Positions 35,242 to 42,328 of a stretch of 64,000 bases of DNA are shown here, one piece after another (position 1 is the stretch's first letter; each line of letters opens with the position of its first letter). Location of the stretch: the NCBI GenBank assembly GCA_002355455.1, contig AP017375.1, forward strand, positions 2,604,001 to 2,668,000, given 5' to 3'. A program made the position numbers and the translations under genes. Origin of the DNA: Stanieria sp. NIES-3757 (GTDB lineage Bacteria > Cyanobacteriota > Cyanobacteriia > Cyanobacteriales > Xenococcaceae). Under the pieces are notes generated by a model. It was not told where the DNA came from and made no database searches. It saw nothing but the letters and a program-made list of their open reading frames with translations.

Positions 35242-35589
35242 ATGTCAAAGCAAGATCCTTTGTTTAACCCCAAAAAACAAGGTAAACCAAAGCCAACTTC
35301 TTCAAATCAATTTAAAAAACGAAGAAGTGGTTCGATGTCTAATGATGCTTCCAACCCTTTACCTAAAGCAGGTAGAGCAGGAGCAATTCAAACTAATTGG
35401 AAAACAATTGATTGGACACCAAAAAAACTACTAATCGCTTCAATTTTGATTGGCGCACCTTATTTAGCTGGAGTAATTGCCAGTTTCTCGGCTGGACTAT
35501 TCGTGATTACATCTATTTTGATTGGGTTAGGAGTCTTTGTAGGCATACTATATGGAATTTTGCGATGGCTTGAGCAAGCAGAGCTTTAA
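35242..35589 (+). CDS. Small membrane protein
   Basis: 115 residues. A basic, Lys/Ser/Asn-rich cytoplasmic N-terminus of about 65 residues precedes two close membrane helices (about 66-84 and 87-107; LLIASILIGAPYLAGVIASF and ITSILIGLGVFVGILYGIL). No known family recognised by me. It lies 27 bases behind the TPR-methyltransferase, so it belongs to the same transcript and may anchor the cluster to a membrane. Confidence 0.55.
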   Translation: MSKQDPLFNPKKQGKPKPTSSNQFKKRRSGSMSNDASNPLPKAGRAGAIQTNWKTIDWTPKKLLIASILIGAPYLAGVIASFSAGLFVITSILIGLGVFVGILYGILRWLEQAEL

Positions 35590-35804
35590 AAGAAACTTCT
35601 CCAACCAGGATACCGAAAAAGAAATTCTGTGGATATCATAGGTTGAATATTAACTCATCATTCAAAAGCACTCGCTCTTGAAGTAGTTGATCACAATTGA
35701 ATTATTACTCAAACAAAGGTCGAAGCAACGGAATGTTTTCCTGAATATTTCATTCATCCAATTAAGACCAGATTAAAATAATCACTATCAAAAGAGACCG
35801 AATA

Positions 35805-36905
35805 ATGGAAGCCAATCAAATATTTCAAAATCTTCAAGAAACTCAGTTTCTTCAAAAACTTTCTTTTCATCACAAAATCATTTTTATTGGTGAAGCGAAC
35901 ACAATTAGTTATCTTCAAGATTTTTTTTATAGTAATAATGACGAGCCAACTAATTATTATTACAATTGGGACAATTCATTTCAACATGAATTATTGATTG
36001 AACCTCAACATATAATAAATTGTCAAGCAGTGGTTGTTGCCTCGATTAATAATGAACATAAAATTTTTGAAACTATTAAAAATCAATTTAAAAGTTTCAA
36101 CCTGAAAATTCCAGTTTTGAGATTATTTACAGATGTTTTTGTAAATTTGATGTCTGAACAAAAATTATTCCAAAGTTCTGATTATGAAATTCAACTACCA
36201 CAAACAGCTTATGCAATTATTACTACTCCTCGTTCTGGCTCAAATTTTCTCTGTAGTATTTTAAACTCTACTAATATTGCTGGATATCCCAAAGAACATT
36301 TAAGACAAGCTAGTGTAGCAATAGCAAAATATTGTCAGTTTGATTATACTAGGCTGTTAGAAATTCTCATGACTTATCAAGTAACACCTAACAGCGTATT
36401 TGGTACTAAATTCATTTCACATTTTTTAAAAGATTTTCAACAAACTCAATTTGATTTTGATAAAATATTTCAGCTTATTACTAAATATATTTATCTAGTC
36501 AGAAGAGATAAAATAGCTCAGGCTGTTTCTGTAGTTGTGGCTCAAATAACTAATATTTGGCATATTGATAACTCTAATAGACAGCTTGATTATCAAACTA
36601 AGTTACAAACTATTGATATTGACGAGCATTTACTAGAGAAAGTCCATAGAAACTATCTTTCCTTAGAACAAGGAGAAGTATATTTAAATCAATTATTTGA
36701 AAAATATCGCATTTCTCCTCTACGAATAGAATACGAACAGCTACTAGACAATAAAGCCGAACAAGTACGTAAAATTTTTGATTATTTAAGCATTGAATAT
36801 TCCCAAGAAAATCTGAGTAATTTACAATCCACTTTTAAAAAGACAGGTTCTAGTCTTTCAGAGCAAATTATTAGTAAATATCAAGAAAAGTATTTAGGCA
36901 GTTAA
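35805..36905 (+). CDS. Stf0-like sulfotransferase
   Basis: 366 residues. A first part of about 130 residues without clear family features precedes a sulfotransferase-like core: AIITTPRSGSNFLCSILNST carries the PAPS 5'-phosphate loop, and later YLVRRDKIAQAVSVV matches the 3'-phosphate region. The GYPKEHLR and KFISHF surroundings recall trehalose sulfotransferase Stf0 rather than the TPR-linked type. Together with the TPR sulfotransferase it makes two sulfotransferase genes within 6 kb. Confidence 0.75.
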   Translation: MEANQIFQNLQETQFLQKLSFHHKIIFIGEANTISYLQDFFYSNNDEPTNYYYNWDNSFQHELLIEPQHIINCQAVVVASINNEHKIFETIKNQFKSFNLKIPVLRLFTDVFVNLMSEQKLFQSSDYEIQLPQTAYAIITTPRSGSNFLCSILNSTNIAGYPKEHLRQASVAIAKYCQFDYTRLLEILMTYQVTPNSVFGTKFISHFLKDFQQTQFDFDKIFQLITKYIYLVRRDKIAQAVSVVVAQITNIWHIDNSNRQLDYQTKLQTIDIDEHLLEKVHRNYLSLEQGEVYLNQLFEKYRISPLRIEYEQLLDNKAEQVRKIFDYLSIEYSQENLSNLQSTFKKTGSSLSEQIISKYQEKYLGS

Positions 36906-37059
36906 ATTTCCAAACAAAATAGTAGCTTTGAAGTTTATTACTAAATGGTCGAATTAATTTTTGTTGATGTGCTTAAAACCGCACGAACAGTATTTCGAGA
37001 AGTTTATTATTGCGATCACATTGGAACAGCATGACAAATTAATCGACCAGCACATTAAA
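36906..37059. other. Gap after the Stf0-like gene
   Basis: No strong gene. A plus-strand stretch near 37013-37087 reads as a helical peptide (LEQHDKLIDQHIK) without a start and may be a gene remnant. Confidence 0.3.
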
Positions 37060-37233
37060 CTATTTACGCTCATTTTCTTTCAACTTTGATGAGCGTCCCT
37101 TCAGTAAGATTACTTGATTCGTTTTTGGTTGCTCTTGAGTAATTTGAGCAGAAAGATTTTTGGGATCAAAAGCTGACAAGTTCGACTTCTGAAATTGTTG
37201 GTAACGGTTTGTCAGCGCACATAGACTACACAT
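37060..37233 (-). CDS. Possible 57-residue protein with CxxC
   Basis: ATG at 37233 to TAG at 37060, behind a GAGAGATC stretch. It begins MCSLCALTNRYQQFQKSNLS and ends with a basic Lys/Arg tail (KGRSSKLKENERK). The first Cys pair is in CxxC form. No family recognised. It starts 14 bases downstream of the truncated methyltransferase on the same strand and may have been its operon partner. Confidence 0.4.
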   Translation of the reverse strand: MCSLCALTNRYQQFQKSNLSAFDPKNLSAQITQEQPKTNQVILLKGRSSKLKENERK

Positions 37234-37246
37234 ATTTTTGATCTCT

Positions 37247-37804
37247 CTAATTTTTTTTAACGATATAAAAATTGTTCATTATGTCGTGGTCGAGTTGGTG
37301 AATTTCTACGCTATCAAAACCAGCTTCTTCTAACATTTTTAAAGTGGTTTCTTCACCCCACATTGTCCCCAAACCCATGCCACCTACAGCCAAAGATACA
37401 GTCATACAATGCATACAAGAAATCGTATACAACAAGGGAGCTACAGGGTGATCGAGATTATCACCAACATCACTCTTAGCGCAAATATCTTGCATCAAAT
37501 ACACTCCGTCGGGACGTAATGCATGATAGATATTTTTGAGAACAAAATCTGGTCTAGCTTGATCGTGAATGGCATCAAAAGTAGTAATTAAATGGTATTG
37601 TTCGACTTCTTCAAAAGTGGCAGCATCTTGGACTCCAAACTGAATATTAGTTAATCCTAGGTGTGAAGCGTCTGCTTGAGCATTTGCGATCGCTTCTGCG
37701 GAAAAATCATAGCCTTTAAATTTACTGTTAGGAAATAGTGTTGCCATTCTATTGAGGGCTTTTCCTCTACCACAACCGACATCTAACACTTCGATACCTT
37801 CTTC
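37247..37804 (-). pseudogene. SAM methyltransferase truncated by an IS element
   Basis: The remaining part starts with [20 protein letters not shown] (the glycine-rich SAM motif) and runs to the natural C-terminus (about 185 residues). [20 protein letters not shown] and LMQDIC are typical of class I enzymes. The frame continues upstream only into the terminal repeat of the IS element and picks up a chance start there. The N-terminal region, often a winged helix in such enzymes, is gone and was not found beyond the IS, so part of the locus was deleted. Confidence 0.8.
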
Positions 37805-38812
37805 TAACGTGAGTTCGATGAAAATTTTTAAACCCAAGAGAAAGCTGAGACCTATGCTAAAAGCAGTGTTTTCAGGTCTTAGCTATGGAATTAAAATCTC
37901 GTCTCGATCTTACCGAAATTTTTTGTGATGTAGATGATTTCTACAACAGTTTTGAAAAACACTGTCATGACCTACCTCAATTAACTGCGAGCACTGGCGA
38001 AAAAATATCTAGTTGTCGTATGAGTTTAAGTGAAGTGATGACGATTGTGATTGCCTTTCATGGTAGTGGTTATCGAACATTCAAGGAATTCTATACTCTA
38101 CAAGTGAGACCTCACTGGAAAAAAGCTTTTCCCTCTCTGGTTAGCTACAATCGTTTTGTCGAGCTAATGCCTTGGTCGATGATGCTTTTATGTTACTTCT
38201 TACAGACTAGAAAAGGAGAAGTTACAGGAATTAGCTTCATCGATTCGACTCCGATAGAGGTATGTTGTCCCAGTCGCAGTCGCTCACATCGAGTCTTTGA
38301 AGGGCTAGTAGGATGGGGCAAAAATTCTGTGGGTTGGCATTATGGCTTTAAGCTACACCTAATTATTAATGATCAAGGAGAACTACTAGCTTTTAAGTTG
38401 ACTCCTAGGAATACTGATGACCGTAAACCAGTTCCCGATCTGACTCAAGACATCATTGGCAAGCTCTTTGGCGATCGCGGCTATATTTCTCAAGAACTGT
38501 TTGAAAAGCTTGATGAACAAGGACTACAACTGATTACTCGGCACAAAAAGAACATGAAACAGAAGTTGGTCAAACTGATGGACAAAATTTTGTTACGCAA
38601 ACGCTCCTTGATTGAAACCGTTAACGATCAACTTAAGAATATCTCTCAAATCGAACATTCTCGACATCGAAGTGTTTGGAACTTCATGGTGAATCTCTTT
38701 GGAGGGTTGATTGCATACACTTATCTACCCCAAAAACCTTCCCTTGATTTAGAACCCAAAGGATTGCCAGCTCTACCTCCTGCCCTTTTTTGATTTCGTC
38801 GAACTCACGTTA
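37805..38812 (+). mobile_element. IS982 family insertion sequence
   Basis: Terminal inverted repeats can be matched: left TAACGTGAGTTCGATGAAA (37805-37823) and, read on the other strand, right TAACGTGAGTTCGACGAAA (38812-38794), 18 of 19 identical. Between them lies one complete transposase gene. No direct repeat of the target was seen at the flanks (left ends TTCTTC, right begins ACTAAC), which agrees with a deletion at one side. Confidence 0.85.
37885..38793 (+). CDS. IS982 family transposase
   Basis: 302 residues and full length. The DDE catalytic residues are in FIDSTPIEV, FGDRGYIS and SLIETVNDQLK. LTPRNTDDRKPVPDL is typical of the family. The ATG follows the left end by about 80 bases. 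The gene has no internal stop and may be active. It inserted at the 5' end of the methyltransferase gene on the opposite strand. Confidence 0.92.
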   Translation: MELKSRLDLTEIFCDVDDFYNSFEKHCHDLPQLTASTGEKISSCRMSLSEVMTIVIAFHGSGYRTFKEFYTLQVRPHWKKAFPSLVSYNRFVELMPWSMMLLCYFLQTRKGEVTGISFIDSTPIEVCCPSRSRSHRVFEGLVGWGKNSVGWHYGFKLHLIINDQGELLAFKLTPRNTDDRKPVPDLTQDIIGKLFGDRGYISQELFEKLDEQGLQLITRHKKNMKQKLVKLMDKILLRKRSLIETVNDQLKNISQIEHSRHRSVWNFMVNLFGGLIAYTYLPQKPSLDLEPKGLPALPPALF

Positions 38813-38829
38813 ACTAACTTACTTATCCA

Positions 38830-39573
38830 CTAAAAATTACTAACATGATTCAACCATGTTAATGCACTCTCTACATCAGTAACACGCTCGCTTTCTGGAA
38901 TTACTGGACGTTTAACCATCACAACAGGTAATCTTAATTCTCTGGCAGCAATAATTTTGGCATAAGTCGCTTCACCACCACTATTTTTACTGATGATCGC
39001 TTGAATCTGATATTTTTTCAACAATTCTATTTCTTCTGCTACAGCAAATGTCCCTTTGGCTAATAATATTTCTCCTTTGGAGATTAACTTATCAGGTGTG
39101 GGAGGATCGATCATACGCATTAAAAACCAGATATCTTTTAAATGGGCAAAAGTAGATAGTTCTTGTTTCCCGATAGTTAGAAAGACTCTTTTTGCTAAAG
39201 TTGGAACTAGATCGGCAGCAGCTTGAAGATTTTCTACTTCTATCCAATAATCTTGTTTGGTATGTTGCCAAGGTGGACGGACTAAGATGAGATGAGGAAT
39301 GTTACAGATTTGGGCTGCTGTGGCTGCGTTGAAAGAAATTTGGGCAGCATAAGGATGGGTTGCATCAATGAGTAAAGCGATCGCATTATTTTTGAGATAG
39401 TTAACTAAGCTTTCAATACCACCAAATCCACCGATTCTCGTCTTCACATTGATTTTGGCTGGTTGACTAGTTCTACCTGCTAGGGACAGAATAACTTCTA
39501 TCCCTTCAATAGCTGAAGCTTTGACGGCTAATTGAGAAGCCTCACCCGTTCCACCCAAAATTAAAACTCGCAT
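38830..39573 (-). CDS. cobK: Precorrin-6A/cobalt-precorrin-6A reductase
   Basis: 247 residues. Reduces the macrocycle in cobalamin synthesis with NADPH. It has MRVLILGGTGEASQLAVKA (nucleotide-binding start), LLIDATHPYAAQISFNAATA, and ISKNSGGEATYAKI near the end, all typical of CobK/CbiJ. Start is the ATG at 39573. It diverges from cbiD (74-base gap). The B12 pathway continues there. Confidence 0.92.
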   Translation of the reverse strand: MRVLILGGTGEASQLAVKASAIEGIEVILSLAGRTSQPAKINVKTRIGGFGGIESLVNYLKNNAIALLIDATHPYAAQISFNAATAAQICNIPHLILVRPPWQHTKQDYWIEVENLQAAADLVPTLAKRVFLTIGKQELSTFAHLKDIWFLMRMIDPPTPDKLISKGEILLAKGTFAVAEEIELLKKYQIQAIISKNSGGEATYAKIIAARELRLPVVMVKRPVIPESERVTDVESALTWLNHVSNF

Positions 39574-39647
39574 TAAGTCTAACCTTTGTTTGTCTGCGAT
39601 CGAGCATGATACATTCGAGGAAGACTATTAAAACATAAAATTAATCA

Positions 39648-40739
39648 ATGGCTCGTACTGGTTACACCTTACCTGTTTTTGCCGTCGCTGCTGCTAAGGC
39701 TGCTTTATTGCATTTACAAGAGAAAATGAATACCGAACGCATCGTTACTCTGGATCTCTTACCACAAAGGGCAGAAATTCCCATTGAACAAGTAGCTAGT
39801 TTAGATTCTACCAGTGCTTTGGCAATTACCCTAAGCGATCCAGGGGATAATTTGGACTTGACTCGTAATACCCCAATTTGGGCATGGGTGAGGTTGAGTC
39901 AGCGTGTTTCTGATGCTTTAATTCTAGAAGCTGGTGAAGGTTTAGGAAAAACAGTAACAGGTAAACCTGCTATTTATAGTTATGCTCGTCGCTTATTTGA
40001 AACTAATTTATTACCCTTGATTTCAGCAGATCAAACTGCCCAAGTCTCTATTATATTACCGTTTGGTCGTCAACTAGCTCAACGTACTTCCAACGAAGCT
40101 TTTGCTATTCTGGAAGGACTTTCTTTACTGGGAACTAGCGGTATTTCCCAACCTTTATCTGCTGCCGATCATTTAGAAACATTTCGTCTCGATCTACAAA
40201 ATAAAGTTCAAAATCATGCAAATTTAGTTTTTTGCTTGGGTAATAATGGAATGCACGTTGCCAAACAATTGGGTATTCCTGATGAAACTATAGTTCAAAC
40301 TGGTAATTGGATTGGTGCAATGCTTGTAGAAGCAGGGTTACGCGGTGCTAATTCTGTGCTTTTGCTTGGTTATCAAGGTAAGTTAATTAAGCTAGCTGGC
40401 GGAATATTTAATACCTCTAGTCATATAGCCGATGCCAAGTTAGAAATTATTAGTGCTGCGGTGGCTTCTGGTGGTGGTAATCTTGAGACAATTCAAGAGA
40501 TTTTAACAGCAAAAACCACAGATGCTGCTTATAAAACACTAGTGAAATTGCAATTATCTGAATCTGTGTTTACTTTATTAGCAGAAAAAATTAGTCAAAA
40601 TGCTGTTGCTTATGTTCAAAAATACGCAGATGTTTCTCTAACAATAGGTACTATTTTATTTAATCGGCAAGGGAAAATTATTAGTCAGAATGTAACAGCT
40701 AGAGAATTAATAACAATTTTATCTAGTAATAAAAAATAG
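39648..40739 (+). CDS. cbiD: Cobalt-precorrin-5B (C1)-methyltransferase
   Basis: 363 residues of the CbiD family, which methylates C1 of cobalt-precorrin-5B with SAM in the early-cobalt route to B12. Seen are the N-terminal YTLPVFAVAAAKAAL, GEGLGKTVTGKPAI, PFGRQLAQRTSNEAF, TGNWIGAMLVEA and the Gly/Ala-rich VLLLGYQGKLIKLAGGIFNT. The CbiD fold is unlike the other cobalamin methyltransferases, so no GxGxG motif is expected. The pairing with cobK supports the assignment. Confidence 0.92.
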   Translation: MARTGYTLPVFAVAAAKAALLHLQEKMNTERIVTLDLLPQRAEIPIEQVASLDSTSALAITLSDPGDNLDLTRNTPIWAWVRLSQRVSDALILEAGEGLGKTVTGKPAIYSYARRLFETNLLPLISADQTAQVSIILPFGRQLAQRTSNEAFAILEGLSLLGTSGISQPLSAADHLETFRLDLQNKVQNHANLVFCLGNNGMHVAKQLGIPDETIVQTGNWIGAMLVEAGLRGANSVLLLGYQGKLIKLAGGIFNTSSHIADAKLEIISAAVASGGGNLETIQEILTAKTTDAAYKTLVKLQLSESVFTLLAEKISQNAVAYVQKYADVSLTIGTILFNRQGKIISQNVTARELITILSSNKK

Positions 40740-40831
40740 AGTTAAATTTTAATTAAGGCTTAAGCATAAGAATTAATAGCTAAAAAACGATCATTATGCA
40801 AAGTAGTCAATTATGATATTTTAAATATTTT

Positions 40832-41266
40832 TTATTTAATTATTCCCGTTGAACCAAAACCGCCACTTCCTCTAGAAGAACTACTTAATTGATCTACCGT
40901 TTCAATATCTGCATAAATAAAAGAGGTAATAACCATTTGAGCAATTTTCATACCTTTAAAAACATTAAAATTATTTTTACCATGATTAATTAAAATCACT
41001 CCTATTTCACCACGATAACCTGCATCTATCGTGCCAGGAGTGTTTAAAACTGTAATTGAATGCTTAAGTGCTAATCCACTTCTAGGACGTATTTGAGCTT
41101 CAGTTCCCTGCGGTAGTTCTATAGCTATACCAGTATGTATTAGTTTTGTTTCTCCTGGACAAATCACTTGCTCTTCAATTGAAAATAAATCCAAACCTGC
41201 ATCATCTGGATGGCTATATTGAGGTACAATAGCTGATTCATCTAATTTTAAAATTTTAATTTTCAT
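40832..41266 (-). CDS. dut: dUTP diphosphatase
   Basis: 144 residues with all five trimeric dUTPase motifs: [16 protein letters not shown], the catalytic-Asp stretch [25 protein letters not shown] and the C-terminal [10 protein letters not shown] that closes the site. It hydrolyses dUTP to dUMP and PPi, keeping uracil out of DNA. It lies 35 bases behind the dCTP-deaminase-fold membrane gene on the same strand, so the two are likely co-transcribed. Confidence 0.95.
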   Translation of the reverse strand: MKIKILKLDESAIVPQYSHPDDAGLDLFSIEEQVICPGETKLIHTGIAIELPQGTEAQIRPRSGLALKHSITVLNTPGTIDAGYRGEIGVILINHGKNNFNVFKGMKIAQMVITSFIYADIETVDQLSSSSRGSGGFGSTGIIK

Positions 41267-41300
41267 ATCTTAAACTATAAACAATTCCTACTTTCTTTTC

Positions 41301-42161
41301 CTACCAATCACTGTATACTTTAGTCAACCCAGCTACTAAAGTAGAGCCTGGAACAAGTATCAATAACGTATAACTTAAATTCATTAGTGGAGAATACCAG
41401 CCCTTACTTTTTAAGCTAGATTCATTACTAGATAAAAAAATTAATAAAAATACAAAAATTAATGTTATTAAGCTAGAACTGCCAATAATTATCCATGTAG
41501 TTCTTCGTTTTTTTATAATTTTCGCTTTGTTGCGTTCTTTTTTGTCAAATTGTTCTATTATTTTGTGTCTCTTCTCAACAACTATCTGATAATCTGGGCA
41601 TTCTTGTAATTTCGTTTTCAAAGCATTTTCCGCATTCATAAAATCTTGATCTAGCCAGTTTTTCTCTTCTTGGCTGAGTGAATAATCAAGTAAAATATCT
41701 GTTCTTCCAGCAGAATTCCCTGGTGATATTGATGATTCGGTAGCAAGATAATGAAATTTTAAGGTAATAAATGTATCTTGTTCTGGAATTAAGGTAATTT
41801 CTTGTTCATTATTATTGTGAATTGCAATTAATGAACTACCTATATACAATGGGTCTAAAGTAGTACTAACATGAGACAAACCTTGCGATACTAATTTAAC
41901 TTTTGAGTGATAAGTACCTGATATTTTATTAGAAACCCAGATTGATTCATTAGTTTCTATCAGAACAGTAGATTTAGAAGGAATTATAAGTTTGTTTACA
42001 TTTTGATCGTAAATACTTTTTTTGGTTTTTATATCCCAAGCTAGCTTACTAGCAGTTAAATTGTAAGTCGCCCCTCTTATATTCTTTAAAAAAAATGGAT
42101 AAATTAAAATGTTTTCTCCTATTTCTTTTTCAAGATCGACGTTACTTAAAATAGACATCAT
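41301..42161 (-). CDS. dCTP-deaminase/dUTPase-fold protein with membrane anchor
   Basis: 286 residues. The N-terminal 165 residues have the dCTP deaminase-like pattern (ATYNLTASKLAWD for the SYDLRLG-like region, IIPSKSTVLIETNE, GTYHSKVKLVSQGLSHVSTT then LDPLYIGSS). The Glu expected in the GHITLEL-type catalytic strand is not present: the strand reads GSSLIAIHNN. A charged coiled-coil of about 50 residues leads to two C-terminal helices, TWIIIGSSSLITLIFVFLL and a second ending GLTKVYSDW. It is thus a membrane-tethered, possibly inactive, nucleotide-sensing domain. Role unknown; upstream of dut. Confidence 0.65.
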   Translation of the reverse strand: MMSILSNVDLEKEIGENILIYPFFLKNIRGATYNLTASKLAWDIKTKKSIYDQNVNKLIIPSKSTVLIETNESIWVSNKISGTYHSKVKLVSQGLSHVSTTLDPLYIGSSLIAIHNNNEQEITLIPEQDTFITLKFHYLATESSISPGNSAGRTDILLDYSLSQEEKNWLDQDFMNAENALKTKLQECPDYQIVVEKRHKIIEQFDKKERNKAKIIKKRRTTWIIIGSSSLITLIFVFLLIFLSSNESSLKSKGWYSPLMNLSYTLLILVPGSTLVAGLTKVYSDW

Positions 42162-42328
42162 TGCTCAACTGACTTTGTAATCTAAACTCTACAAAGATAG
42201 ACTGAGTCTCAGATTATTGTCAAAATTTCAATGTTTAATATTGTTATTGCTCAAACTTTTTCTTATTTATAAACTAATTTGCAATATCCTAAAAATAGGG
42301 ATAATTCTTACATTACCCCTATAGTTAA

